Source: Ooceraea biroi (Eukaryota > Arthropoda > Insecta > Hymenoptera > Formicidae). From it: a stretch of 64,000 nucleotides of DNA. The translations under genes and the position numbers were made by a program. Positions 24,869 through 38,429 of the stretch are shown here, one piece after another. The notes beneath the pieces were generated by a model. That model ran no database searches. It worked only from the letters and a program-made list of their open reading frames with translations, and was not told the DNA's origin. Position 1 is the stretch's first letter. The number at the start of each line of letters is the position of its first letter. Location: assembly GCF_003672135.1 (NCBI RefSeq), contig NC_039506.1, positions 7,688,001 through 7,752,000 on the forward strand, written 5' to 3'.

Positions 24869-27800
24869 GTGAGTTCCCGATCGCAATCCCTGGTCATTCC
24901 CGGACAAGTTACGGTATTACCCCCGTGTGGGATTATCTGCTGTTTCTCGACAAGATAAACATCACGTGGAGTTTCGAGCCTGACGCGTCCGCCGCGCGAA
25001 GTTTCCGCCGGAAATTCGAGGCACTTACGAGCTTATCTCGAGAGCGACGTCGATCAACGCTGAGCACAAAGCACACACTGCGTACGTTGTAATTGTTGCG
25101 TTACGCGAGCGTGATTATTAATTATACGACTATTAATTACATGGTTGTCGTATGCACGTTAATGTGGAAATTATATTTCTCGTGTTCAGTTCTATCGCGC
25201 GTTATCACCTTTTAATATATTCTGTCGTTACCGAGCTGCACGCTTTGATGATAACGCGCCGCGATATATGCAGCTCAATATGTATAATATTATCCTATTA
25301 CGATTTTTATGGACACGTATGAATCGTACACGTCGTAATGTCTATTTCGATCAGCGCGCTACGCGCGTTCTCGTGACAGACACGATATGTTTCCAACTGG
25401 TGTAATAGGCCATAAAAAATCTCGCTTTCACTGAATAGACACTGTAATATCGGCACGAACCATAGATCAAATTATCCCTTGTCGCCGGTGTCTATCTCGA
25501 CGTCGATATATCGAATCGCGACAGCGCGTGCACTGTAAGAGGCAAAAAAGGAACAGAAAAAACAAGAAGCGTTCTGCGCTTAAGAGCTTCAGAATCTTTC
25601 CAGCTTACGACAAGGACTAATTTATTATATTTCACTCTCTTTCTACCTGAATACATATTCGGGGGCGACAGATTCGCGGCTTATGTAAAATGGATGAACT
25701 TCTGTCGCGCAACTGAGATAGTTTGCGTCTAGGTTTGCGTTTATAAAGGATCACCCTGACGCGCTGGTGCGCCGCTTTTGCCATATAACTCAAAACGTCG
25801 ACACCGCCCGTGCACCACCGCCGTAGAATTCTGTTCTAATTGGAAGGAGAATATTTGCCTCGCTCATACTTCGCTTGTGTAATTCAAAACATCGCTAATC
25901 CATTAATCCCCTTTCCATCGCACCCCTGTACGCGACGCCGCTGCGCGGAAGTCGGACCGGTAAACTGGGCGCTCCGGATGCATTGTGCATTAAGCGCAAT
26001 GCAATTTTGGTACCTGTGTCACGAGAATTACATGAACTCGTTACAACATGTCAGGACCAGATTGCACCGACTGCAACAGAGTATATTAATATAAAATTTT
26101 GTGTGACTCCGTATTTAACGCTTCGGATGTTCCGGTTGCTGAACGCGGCGACGCGGAGGAGTCTCATTTTTGAGAGCTAAAAGGGTTTGTCGAGTTAGTT
26201 GCAAACCGGTTTCTCCACGCGCACGTATCAGACTTCATCAATTTCTCGGATAAGATTCGCGCCACGCCAGCTTTTCAGTTGCAACGAGTCGGCTTTCGTT
26301 ATTCGTCAGTCTGATTCATTCTCCTTCGGGAAAGTTGGAGTACCATGACGGACAGCGGTCGAAAGGTCGCGTCTCGATTTTCGCAAAAGTTGAGCGACAC
26401 GTGTCGCGGTTACGCGTGGTTCATTTCCAGCGCGAGCTGCGAGAGCGTGCTCGCCGCAACGCGTTACGTAACATGTACGCGCGTATGTCGGCGCTTTCTG
26501 CGAGCATCGATGAGCGCGTTATTTCCAGCTTATGTGCAGGCAACGTGTATTCGCGCGGTATATCCTCGATTTGGCTGATATAATCACTTGCGCTGCAAGT
26601 CCGGAAGAGGCTAAGCCAACATTTCCCGTTCATAAACGGCGCTTTATCATTTCCCAAACGGAATGCTGACCAAATATCGCTTCATCTACGCCGAACGCCA
26701 TAAAGGGGTTCCTGTTTCGCGCTGACCGACCCCGATAGTTTCGAGTCGTATAAAAGCTCATAAAGAATCGCGCTTCCGACATACCAGGGGAGCGCATAAT
26801 ATCGAGGGCGCGCCGTATATCAGTGTGATTCCGCGCGACTCCCCGCCGCTCCGAGGAAACGGCCGAGGCGTCTACTTCTCTCCGTGTTTGCAGTAGACCT
26901 ATATAGCCCCGACCTGGAAGGGCCATCCAGGAGCTCCGTCATGAGTTCGCCGTGTACTTTGGCGTGGCACACACATGCTCGTCGCACGCTACGTAGGTCG
27001 CTGCAAGCGTGTGTCCGAGATCCCACACGCGGCCATCCGCTTCGTGTAGTATTCCAACGCGGTCGCCCACTTTCGCAAGAGCACGTTCCACTTTGCGTTG
27101 CACGCGAGATTCATCGTCCTGGTGACTCGTGCTCACGAGCCGATTCCTTCCGCGTAAGCCAACATTTTGCGGAAATTTCGGGAATTCGTAATCGGGTCAA
27201 GGATCGATGATTTAAAAATTTGATAACGTAAAGTTGTCTAAAATATTTCTGAAGTATAATGGTATCAGAAGTGTAACATGACTTTTAATTATCGTCTAAA
27301 ATTTTTAATTTTGTCGTTGTTTGTAAGAAATAATTTTTTTTATATTTTCATTCAGAGATTTATTATCATATTTTTCTAAAAGAAAAAATAAGAATTTCTC
27401 CAATCCGCGTTTATAAAAATTTGACTCACGCACTTCTTGCGAGGAGTTACTCTTTTAGAAAGACAACCGCTTATGGTTAACCATTGATGCGAAAGTACAC
27501 AGGTGTTTAATCGAGAATCTCCGCAGCACGGAACGCTACCGCGTTTCCTCCTTTTGGTTAAGGCAACGATCGTGCGAGATTATTCGGTGAGGATACTCGG
27601 CGTTTCCGATGTGAGAATGCTTCCTGCTGTGTTTGGAACCGCTATGATCTCGAGATCAAGCTTCCGTGAGGAAAAGGAGTTTCTCTTGCTAATCTGTCCG
27701 TTCGAGCGTTTTTTTCTGCTCACCGATGATCAATCGGTTGTAAGATGACAGATAGAGATCTGAACTGACAGTACAACAAGCCACTTAATCAAGAAACTGT

Positions 27801-29858
27801 ATAATATATTATTAATTTTTCTATAGTGTGTCTTGTGATTATGTTGCTTTATTCTTAATGTGCAAATGTATAATTTTAAAACTGCTTAATATTGTTGAAT
27901 ATTTAATTCAGATACGTTTTTAATTCAGAGATACGTTGGGTGATATATTTTCAGATATAGTACTAACGTAATAACGTAATGTAATAACGCGTAAGAGAAA
28001 AATCCAATATCTTATCATCTGACGACACAGTTATCATCTCATTTTGTTCCTTGCGCTGAAGACATATTTTCACTTCTGAAAAGTTCAGTTTCTCTGTCTT
28101 CGGAGGTGAGGAGCAATTTTACGAAAAGTCGTTCCTCGAGATCTGGCGATAATACGTTCATCCTGCGCGACGGCTTTGCGGATTGTTCCACAATCTGCTC
28201 GGAAGACGTTCGGCGATCTGGGAGTTCGTATCTTATCGACAAGGAAGCAGACCTTTGTCTCCAGCGAATGAGACTTGTCGATAAAACATGTTTCCCGTGC
28301 GCCTCGGTGCTTCCTCGGTCCAGACAACACTTTAATTGCGTCTAAATTGTAACTGCAATCCAACAAATAATTCGCGATGTAATCGTGTCGAACTTGTCCT
28401 TATCGCGACATTGATTAAAGCTCAACATAACGGGTAGCTCGTTTCCTTCGTACTTGAATGGAAACTACGAAGTCCATACAAAAAATAGCGCACGAGTGAG
28501 CCATCAAAATCAAATTAACGGTAAACGTCATTAAATTCTTACCCCGGGTAGCGGTGCGCACGAAACGCACCGTTAATGTAATTATGCACTCTGGCGCAGT
28601 GCTCGATTAATTTCGACCGATTTAAAATTTGCGCCGCGAATTCCCACATTTTTAGTCGGCAATTTTTAGCCGCGCTGCTCGATACGTCGCACTAATCGCG
28701 CTAATTTGCAAATCGTACAGCATCCTTCGCGTTGCCGCGGGGTGCCGCGCCGGGCTCTTTGAAACCGCTTTGGAACCAGATTCGTTATAATATACATCGT
28801 CGCGAAACTCCGTCGCACGGAGTTTACGAATCCACCTCGAATTTTGCTCAGGCCACATCAAAGCTGGTCGTCGGTGTTGCCGACTGCATACGCAACTCGC
28901 TAAATTTGTGTTTAAGTTCGCGTGAAATAGAAAGAGAGAACTGGCTAGCTCCGGAATGTATTAGTCGCTATTATAATTGCACCGTTTTGCGGAACAAACT
29001 GGTCGTTTATTAGAACGCAGTTACCGTATCCCTTTGACAGCCGCAGCTTTCCAAAGGACACTACGAAGACGTAGTAAAACATGTATCTACGTTCTAAAAT
29101 CCGCAACGTTAATCCCATTCGAGGCGCAACGGGCACAACTTGTCGAACGTTTAACTTTACGGATTCGAAAGCGCAGTGGATACAAGCAAAGGGTTACAAA
29201 GCACCCCCCCCCCCACCAAAAAAAAAACTCCTCTGAAGCCCTCGATAGCCCGAACGCGATATCGTGGAAAGCATCGAAGGCGCGCGTCTACTCCGAAGTG
29301 GCTCGGATGCCTCCGAGAAACGAGCTCCTCTCACGAACTTGTCGATAGCAGTTTGGAAACCCTCGGGCCTTTCCACCTTCACGCCATCGCGCTCTACCGA
29401 CTGCTACCACGGGAATTCAATTATCCCGCCGTTCGAACCGCACGGTCCGGGTGAGGATAATACGAGACGAACGAGCCGGGGACTAGCCATCTTCGAAAGA
29501 TGCGGGTCCAGCGGCTTGGGAACCCAACGTCTCTCAAATGAGAGGTTTTAATGCGGCCTGATGGGCGTACATACCCAGAGCGGGTATCCTCTGCGTGCCA
29601 ACTCCTCTGCATTCTCACGAAGCGGTTACTTATCGCCAAATCGCGCGATTTCGTAGGTCCCGAGTGGACCATGAAGCTCGTTCTAGCAGTGGTGATAACG
29701 ATGGTCCGATGTAATCGAACGTCAGTGATTAATGTTAGACAAATGTATAATTACATCGTAAGATTCCGCTGATCTCTGAAATTTTTTCTGCAAATGAGTA
29801 ACCATTCTTACAACCAACATTACAGTGTATTTGCATTTCTCTTTCGTTTATGTTGCAG
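24869..29858 (+). other. Kazrin intron 1 (about 5.0 kb)
   Basis: It starts GTGAGT and ends TTATGTTGCAG after a good pyrimidine stretch. No second gene is supported inside. It holds AT-rich DNA at 27230-27420 and 27790-28000, and a C11 run (29204-29214) closely followed by an A10 run (29218-29227). Open frames at 28732-29013 and 29263-29550 and minus-strand frames at 26630-27136 have no recognisable domain. Confidence 0.7.
29204..29227. repeat. Paired C11 / A10 homopolymers
   Basis: Eleven Cs, then ACC, then ten As within 24 bases. Lengths of such runs are unreliable in most sequencing technologies, and this one lies in an intron. Confidence 0.9.
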
Positions 29859-29971
29859 CTCTCAAGACATTGAATCACTTGAACAAGGAAGGCGAGGCGC
29901 TTGCTCTTCAAGATGACCTCACAACGCACCCCACCTTGGCCTTGATGCGGCGCATCCTTGCAGATGCACAG
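29859..29971 (+). CDS. kazrin: Kazrin, coding exon 2
   Basis: The acceptor is TTTATGTTGCAG|CT after a long pyrimidine-rich stretch. The donor is GCACAG|GTAATT. The exon enters in phase 1, leaves in phase 0 and encodes about 38 residues starting ALKTLNHLNKEGEALALQ and ending RRILADAQ. The sequence is predicted to be helical and leads directly into the coiled coil of the next exon (ILADAQ then AKFRVMVEEN). Only this phase is open across the exon, and both junctions match its neighbours. It is a short exon isolated between 5.0 kb and 23.6 kb introns, so gene finders could easily miss it. Confidence 0.8.
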
Positions 29972-32900
29972 GTAATTTTAATTACTGCGAGGCTTAGAAA
30001 TTTAAATAATACTTATTCGATCTATTCCTGTATGTAACCGAGAATATGCACAGTTATGTACAATGGAGGCGCAACTCGATAACGTTGGCTCTTTGACGGT
30101 AAGCTGAAGCTTGATATTGCCAAAACGGTCGTAGATCTCACGCGAGTTCCACAGAAATGGCGAACTTGATTCAAACGATGCCTATGCCAAGAGGTTAATT
30201 ATCGAGCAGATAAGGGTCTGCCTATACGCCCATTGATATCGCGATCCATTGTCTGCCGTGAACTGCTAAGGAATTATATATAGACAAACCCGTACCAATC
30301 ACGCTTCCTGACACGGATTGCCCTATATCCTCCCAAGTTTTGCGCAAGAATCTTTCTTCGGGCAATACAGGTGAAGCTCGGCAACGAACGAAATTCTCGT
30401 TCACAATGTCTCAATGTTAAGATTTAATAAGCGATTTCGAGGTTCTCGCGAGGTGAAACTTTTTGCTTCGCGAATCCGGACTTTTACGTGAATCGAGGGT
30501 GCAAAACGTGATTTCCATAACCATTGAGAACTGGGAAGAGGGAGAGAGGAGAAGTGCGCGTTTGCTCGAAATGGAAACCGACCAAGAAGGCTTCCCCATT
30601 GTTGAAGGCGAGCAGCCCTCCCGAGGCGGGAAGCGCGCGATTTTCAAGAAGGTGAGGAACCAAGGATTCGAAGGGGTTAATTGCCAGACGAATGGGAGGG
30701 ACCGGCCCATTGATAAAGCGTTCCTTTTGTCCACCGTCGGCCATTGTTACCTGTGCACGCGCGACCCCCGCTGCGGCCACGATTTGCCAATATTTCCCTA
30801 GGGCTGTTGCTCGATGTTTATTACGAAAAGGATGCTGAATGTCGCAGGGGTGAGTTGCGTGCGTGAAAAGAGGATAATAGGAATACGACGATGGACTGTT
30901 CGACGAGCAAAATAACGTAACGAAATAAGGGTTGAAGCAGGAAAAACATCCCTCGCGTAAGCGTTTCTTTCGGTTACAATTGCACTGCTGTTGTTGTCAC
31001 TTTTGATTTAGTGATTCGTGATTCGTTCTTTCGCGATCACTAAAATTGGATACTTGCGTGAAATATTTTCAATTGATTTTTCATATTTAGGAAAAAATCA
31101 AGTCTTGAGAAATTCTAACGAAAAACTAATGTGACTGCGATGCAACGTGATGGCACGGTAAATAAAAATTGTACAATAAAATGTACGATAAAATGGTCTT
31201 ATTATGATCAAACGACCGACCGTAGCAAAGCTTCATCGGTTGTTATATTGATTTAACGATTCGGTGGTTTTGGCGGCCAATGATTAACTGATGCTAATAA
31301 TGAACGGTTGCTTCGCAACTAATTAAACGAATACCACCCCCGAGCGATTTGCACTCCCTCGGAGCAAGGGAAAGCCAGGTCAAAAACGAGTACTGTTATG
31401 CTGTCTGAAATTGGAAGGTCAAAGTCTCGCAAGTCAGGAACACGCAAGCTAATCAGCCAAAGTCGGAGTCTGCCGTCTACGTACACTTCGCATGCTCGAG
31501 TAGGCTTAAAGGCGGATTCAAAGGACAACCCCTCGCGTAATGACTTTCTCAGGGATAGGAGAGAGGGAGGAAGCGCGACTAGAGTGCCGAGAGGTTTCTG
31601 TTTCATTGCTGGCTTCTGTAACGGCGATTCCCACGATGAAACGAAACTGCAAACTACGTGTGGCATCGCGTAAAAGCAATCTCGCGTGTAAATGGAGAAT
31701 TTGACATGGAAAAAAATACTGTATCCCGTGCAGTATTCAGTCTTCCTCAAAAGAGAATGGTATGTTTTGCTCGTGAGTCAATATCGATTTTTAGCGTGGA
31801 AGTCAGTGTAACATCGAAGAAAGTCGGAGCGCATAACACAGCGTGTTTGCAGCTCACTGAACCGATTTCTAACTTGATTAAAGCACATACAGGCGCGCCG
31901 GAATTTTAAACATTGCTTGTTAATTAAGTTGATAAATAACTCGAGTGATACAAACGACATTAGCATCAATAATGGCCTCTCGACCATTGTTTTTAATCAC
32001 TTCTTGAATAGAAAAATCGGCGCTGCTACGAGACATAATATCTGATATTGATTACGCGCAGCTCGCGCAAATAAAAGGCGTACCGAGAGACTGACGTGTA
32101 CTGAACTTTCATTTCGGCGTGTCATTCATCCCGAGCGTAACGCGCGTCGAAAGCACTTCCTGTTAAAAGAGCCGTCAGACTTGTTAATGTTTGATATAAT
32201 GATTTTCGCAGGGCGAATAGATTAACGCTGGCGCGCGGCGCTAATTCCGTGGCATATTGCCGGCGATGGTGAATGCCGAAGCGTTTTATGCCGCATCATG
32301 ATGGAAAGGGATGCAATTACGTCACAAATACGGAATTACGCAAAATTGCACATCGATGCATCGGCCATTGTCGTCAAATCGTCGTCATTGCGCGTTTGTA
32401 ACAGTCAAACGATCGTACCGAGTCGAATAATAAGTCGTCCGGAAATGCTTCGAGTTTCAGGAAGAGAGATTCGCGCGGAATTTCGACGGATTCTCGAATT
32501 TGCATAAACAGTTCCGATAATGACACGGTCGAGAAGATTTCCCGCGATAGCGATGCAATTCGGATTATAGCTAAATCACACGCGACACGGTGCGCATAAA
32601 CACGTTATCCGACAAATAGCATTCGGACGTGGTGAACGTGGCTATTTCGGGATTAAATGCAATCAAACTGATGGCTCGCAGTTTGCTGACGATCACGGAC
32701 TCGCGCGCCGATCGGTGAAATTAAAATTGAGCTGCGCGTGCCCGCAATTAAACATCGCAAAAATCGCGGCTACAGTTTGTATCCGATTGGCGATGCAGCG
32801 CGAGGGTTGTTAAATTAGCGGGACTAACGGAGAGGATTGTTCTATAATTTTAGAGAATCGATTACGTACCAATTATCTTACACTATTTATTTACGTTTAC

Positions 32901-34210
32901 AAATCGTATAATGCTCGAACTGCAGTGAAATATCGATATAACGTAATAACGTAATTAATATAAATTTGAGGATGTTTTTGTAAATTGGTGTATGACGATT
33001 GAATTAATAACCGGTAACTTAATTGAATGCAATCACCGCAACGTGTAACGAAATCAATACGATACACGCTACAGGCTACAAAAGAATAAATGCGTTAGAA
33101 GATGGTTTCTGTTTGCCAAACAATTTGCATATATATTTGTTATATTTTTATTTTTTTTTATTTAATCATGTATTACGTCTGTAGTGCAGAAAGTTCAGTT
33201 TTCATCCATCTATTTGCTTGTCGTCGCTGATCAAACGTCAACGATCGCCTATTTTACGCAGTGAAAAATAGTCGCTCTTTGCTGGCTCAGCGGTGGGGTA
33301 CAAACAGTCGTTCAAGCATGCGTTACAAGCGCCTTTGAGGCAGGCACCGGTACAAGTCGCGTTTTCAATCGCGTCTTTCGAAGATGATCAATCGGCCGCC
33401 GAGCAATATCCGGTGGAAGGAGAATTTCCACTCGACGTTTCAAGGCGACATTGTCCCATTATGCGACTCGCGTTTGAATTTCGATCTCCTGCGAGTATCT
33501 ACACGACAAGAACAGCAGATAGAGAGAGAGAGGAACGAGTGAGCAGAAAAAAAAGGAAACCGGCTCCCGGAGGGGAAGAGGAAGCCGTCATACGCGCGCG
33601 TGGCGGTCGGATAGCAGGACACAGAAAGGGAGAAACGTGACGAGGCATACGAATCGGGCATAATGTCGCCTTAGCGTGCACCGCGTAGCGGATACGCGCT
33701 GACAGAACCGGTAACAAAGTTTCCCAGCTGCTGGAGTACGGTCGATACGCGTCGCGATATCTCGGGGCTCGCAAGCGGAGCACGGGCGCGACGCGACGCG
33801 GCGAGCGTCGTCGGGAACCGGCGTCGTGGCCGAAACAGCGGGACGACACGTAAAAGTTCGCGAAGAAGCGATCCTCCAGCGACGCTCCCGCGAGCGAGCG
33901 AGCGAGTTCGTTGGACTATTGTATGAAATTTATGGAAACAACCGTCTACGTTCGCTGTCCCGACACGAGGGAATTTTAATAATATTTTAATTGCATTACA
34001 TTGAAGTCACGTTACTCGGACGAGTTGGACTAACGCTATGGGGGTACCGCGGGGGTGATAAAATATTGACGTTTCGGCGCGAGTCTCGCGAGGCTTCCTG
34101 AGTCTCTCATCCAAGTACGGTTCCCGATGACGTGGCCGATCATATCGCATCGATCGGGGAACGCTCTGACTGAGCAAGAGAAATTGGAAAAGGAAAACAG
34201 GCGCAACAAA

Positions 34211-34231
34211 GAGAGAGAGAGAGAGAGAGAG
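34211..34231. repeat. (GA)n microsatellite
   Basis: Ten and a half uninterrupted GA units inside a longer purine-rich stretch (about 34190-34262). It is a potential GAGA-type binding tract. The serine/leucine-rich minus-strand frames here are artefacts of this repeat. Confidence 0.9.
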
Positions 34232-37166
34232 TGAGAGGAGATAGGGAGAGAACGAGGGGGAAGTGTGAGCGTGTGCACTCGGCGACATCGAAGTAATAAG
34301 GGCGTTCCCGGGGGACGACGCTACGTACGTGGCGTAGGATGGCCGCGTCGCGGGGGCGGAAAAGCAACCCTGATATAATAAGAGCGGTGTCTAGGCGAAT
34401 TACGGTGAAAACGGGGGGAATATGGTTGTCGAGGAGCGGAGCGTAAAATCTTTGAAGCTTCAATTTTACGTGCGATACACGCGCGAAAATGCTGCAGTGT
34501 AAGGGCGCGTGTTCCGTGATACGGTTTGTATGGAAATGCGCTGAGAAGAGAGGGGGAGGGCAAGTAATGGCGAGTTATTACGTGGAGCAGGTCACTTAAC
34601 CCTTGCGAGGCCTATCCTTTTCTATTCCTGAACTCACTTTCCACCGGCTAATTGATTAGGGTGCGCGGGATGGTAGCGAAGGCACTTGCATAATAACTTT
34701 CTGATATATCTTTGAGAGCTGAAGCAACCCTCTCTGTATACCTTATATAATAAATCTTTTACATGATACATTTATCTATTAATACAAAATTTTGCAATTA
34801 TTTAATGCTGATTTTGAAATTAAAAAGTGAAAGAGGATAAATAAAAAACTTTACGAAAATATCAGATTTATAAGGATTTATCTTATTTATTCGAGGAAAG
34901 ATTATTAAGATAATTATTGAAGGAGACAAAAACACTTAAAATATTGAAATGTTTAAAACATAACATAATGTACAAAATATGTCTCCGCGCATCTTTTCCA
35001 TGAATATTATTATCTTTGGCAATTAATGCTGGCTCGCTGAAAACTTAAATACATTCATTAAGAACCGTCACATAATCAGATACCACGCACACAGATAACA
35101 GCCGTAAACGAAAGCATGCTGCTGCAGTAGACGAAAAGCAGCGCGCGGAGAAAGCGGAGAGGATTCATCAAGAGGGAAGGTGGATGCCATTTAGCGGCTG
35201 AGCAAACATCGCCGCGAAATGACGAAGAGGGATGATATGATGACAAGACGATAAGAGAGCCACTGATTTCGCATGTATTTTTTACTTTCATCCGTTTCAT
35301 CTCGAGCATTAGAAATGCGAAAATGCACGATATTTTTTCACTTTAGTTTTTAACGTGTCCCCTCCTTCCTTTTCTTCTGCGTCTACAAAATTGTAAATGA
35401 AAAGTGATTTCATCAAAAACGCAAAATTTCATATTTAAAAATTTACGAACAAAATATTTTATTCAGTCTGTTGTAACATTTCTTGTCGAGAGCAATAATA
35501 TACTCCGGAAAAATATGGATTATTGCTCTTTAAAAATGAAGATATTGTTTAATATAATAATAGCTTCTTTTCTCGAGAGACTTATTTTCGGCGCTTGCGG
35601 CTTTATGAGTCTTTAAATGTAAAAGTAAAAGTCTAAAAAAATAAATCACGAATCTCGTAAAGATCTGGCAATCGAATTCAATGTGTCCATAGAAGGAAGC
35701 TATGTTGGTCTTATCGAGTGACAACGTGACGATAATTATTACGAAAAACAAATTTGTCATGCTGAAAAGGCGGTGGACAGTTGCTGTTCTTGGAAAATTG
35801 CCGATAGGTCAAGCGAAACGCGTTTTTTATGGCCCGAACCGCTGATTTTACGAGCGAGATCGAGAGTGTCACTTGACCCAGTAATCTTGCATCCAAAAAT
35901 GGAATTTTATGCTCGCAGAAATAACTAACAGCGGACGTTCTCGTATAAAATTTTACTTAACACATCCATTTTTCACTTTTTTATTTATGTATTAATCATT
36001 CTTTTATTCTTTTTATGTAACTTCTATATGCCGATAATATAACAATACTGAGATACATGTTTGATATTAAATATTCCATCAAATGTGAATCAAACATCAT
36101 TGGATATCACGTAACTTGATTTATTTCACCAAATTAGAACAGTCGTAACTAATTCATGATTTTCTAAAATTGAGACAAGAGAACAAATGAGAAAAGTGAG
36201 TCTTCGAATTAAAGTTGATAATGACTCCCTTCGGGGTGGTAACGTGCACTATTAACACAGTCAGGTGCATGATACACATTAGGTAACTTGTTTGTTTGAT
36301 TAAGAACATCTCTGAAACTCCGAGCGCGACTGAAATTCGGTGTACACGCTCCTCTTGTCATAACTTAAACGAACTTAAAGTGTTTGCTTAGGCAGGGATC
36401 GAGTTCGTGTATATTCTACATGTGTGCGTGTGTTGTATGCGCAAATCTGGGACAAGATTTGCTAGGTTGCTCCTACGGTTGATTTGACAGCGGTGATACC
36501 GTGTAGTTGCAACGCGAATTCTCGGAAGATCAAATACGTTTAGCAGGAATTATTTGTATCCCGTCACGCGTCTACAGAGTGCAATTGCGAAAAATGTTAC
36601 CATGTTTTCACGTTTTCATTTATCATTCTCTCTCTGCCATTACGCGAATTTACGAAAAAATTTCATTTCTACTCTTTTATTATTGAATTAGGCACTTATT
36701 ACATCGTACCGTTGGCGTTATGTATCTTTAAATATGCCTTTTAAATATCCCCTTTGCACAATAACGAAGTTGTTATACATAGCGTTAAATATGTGCAAAG
36801 TGCACTTTTCGGAAGCTCGCAATGTGCCGAGGATTTTTGACAATAAAATTGTTCACGAAAAATATTTACAGGAACAAAAAAATAAGAAAATGTTTTGCGA
36901 GGCGTTTGGATTAAAGTATAACTTGTGCGCGTAAAAAACCGGGGAAATGCAAAAACGTCGTTTACACGACAGTGCAAATGTGAAACAAACTAAAAACTGC
37001 GCTCAACGTACAATACACCCGCATATATACAAGCGGAGTCTACTCTTAACTTACTTAGATTTTACTTAATTTTTTATATCAACTAGTACAACACAAGCGC
37101 GCGCTATTTTGTTTTTCAATGTTAATAATGTTTTCGAATAATAATATTCATCTATTGTTTATTAAA

Positions 37167-37404
37167 AAATTTTTTTCTTTTTCCGAGGAGTTCTGAGATG
37201 TTTATATTATTAATTGGCATATTGCCTAGAGTTCTCTGCTATTGAAAATACCGTAAACTCGGAAATGAAAAAGTTCTAGCCCGTAGAAATTTTTTCTTTT
37301 CCGAGAAGTTCTGAGTTGTTGATATCATTATTTTTTATATTGCCTAGAGTTCTCTGCTGTTGAAAATACCGTAAACTCGGAAATGAAAAAGTTTTAGCCC
37401 GTAG
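37167..37404. repeat. Two-copy tandem repeat, about 119 bp unit
   Basis: Copy 1 (37167-37286) and copy 2 (37287-37404) are directly adjacent. They share long identical blocks such as ATTGCCTAGAGTTCTCTGCT and GAAAATACCGTAAACTCGG, with about a dozen differences. Each unit starts with a TTTTCCGAG-type sequence and ends with its near inverted complement CTCGGAAATGAAAA, so each could fold. Copy 2 ends exactly where the next element begins. Confidence 0.9.
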
Positions 37405-37690
37405 TCCTATTCTGAAAAAGGCGTTAAAGGTGTTATTTATTTCATCATGTTTCATCAATACAAATTTGACAGAATTGACAGCTGCCGTTTTTACGTTCCT
37501 AAGAAATAATAAATTAATATAACCGCACTGGCAGCCACTATGACATTCTGACATTCGCAACACGAAGTTCAAGTCACACGAAGTTCGAGCCAAGCGAGAG
37601 AACCAATCAGCGTCGCGGAAAAGAGGCCTCAATATTATTCGATAAAACAGAACTTCACGAAGTTAACACGCCTTTTTTAGAATAGGATTA
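37402..37690. mobile_element. Short TIR DNA element flanked by TA
   Basis: The left end TCCTATTCTGAAAAAGGCG (from 37405) is matched by the reverse complement of the right end (CGCCTTTTTTAGAATAGGA, ending 37687) with one substitution. TA flanks both ends (37402-37403 and 37689-37690). It is about 289 bp. The minus-strand open frame across it has no transposase features, so it is non-autonomous. The interior has repeated CACGAAGTT words near 37560-37665. It is inserted at the edge of the tandem repeat. Confidence 0.7.
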
Positions 37691-38386
37691 GATGGATATT
37701 AATAAATTTATGAATTAACGTTGCTTTCGGAATAAAGCTGTGCACGATCAGAAAAACTGGGCCACATAACAAATTTTCGACCACAGGTATTTTTTGTTTC
37801 AGCAGTTCTTTTTTCCTTTCTTCCGTCGTAATTAAACTTTCTGCAAATTTAAACGCGTAAACGGAACCGGGAAATTCCAAACACACGTTTATTTGCATAC
37901 AACGGTAACCGCGTTAATAGTGTTTCGGCGATTAACTTTTATATTCGATAGACATTCTCCGATTGTTCGGTAGCGTTGAAATTGGAACCTTTCTGAACCT
38001 TTTTTTCCAGACTCCGCACGTCCGTTGCGTGTATATCGCCGCATAAAAGTTCCGCGTACTCAGCAGACGCGAATAAAAGCTCGACCGGTCAGAAAATGTC
38101 GCGGCACGGCTGTAAAAGTAAAAGTCACGATGATCCACCCCGTGAATAGATGCACGCATCCACGCACGAGGCGTATCCGCGTAGCATTTTCGTTTCATTC
38201 CCTCTCTCGCGCAGTATGCATTACGTGCCTTAACACCAACAGTAATGGATTAACCCTCTCTTTAACTCCACACGTCACATTCCGGCTATTGCGCTTCCAC
38301 TCCAATTCTCATCGAGAAATGAAAGAAAATGTCGCCCGGCACACCATTTTCCCCGGTCTGCTGTTTGTTGCTTCTCCAGTTTTACA

Positions 38387-38388
<2 letters not shown>

Positions 38389-38426
<38 letters not shown>
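38389..38426. repeat. (TC)19 microsatellite
   Basis: An uninterrupted dinucleotide run of 38 bases followed by CACTTTTTTG. It generates the leucine-serine run seen in the + strand frame 38025-38498, which starts at TTG and is not a gene. Confidence 0.95.

Positions 38427-38429
<3 letters not shown>

Noticed and set aside
33283..33310. TGGCTCAGCGGTGG, resembling a tRNA A-box and a possible tRNA or SINE head.
   Set aside because: No B-box (GGTTCNANNCC) at suitable distance and no cloverleaf could be made.
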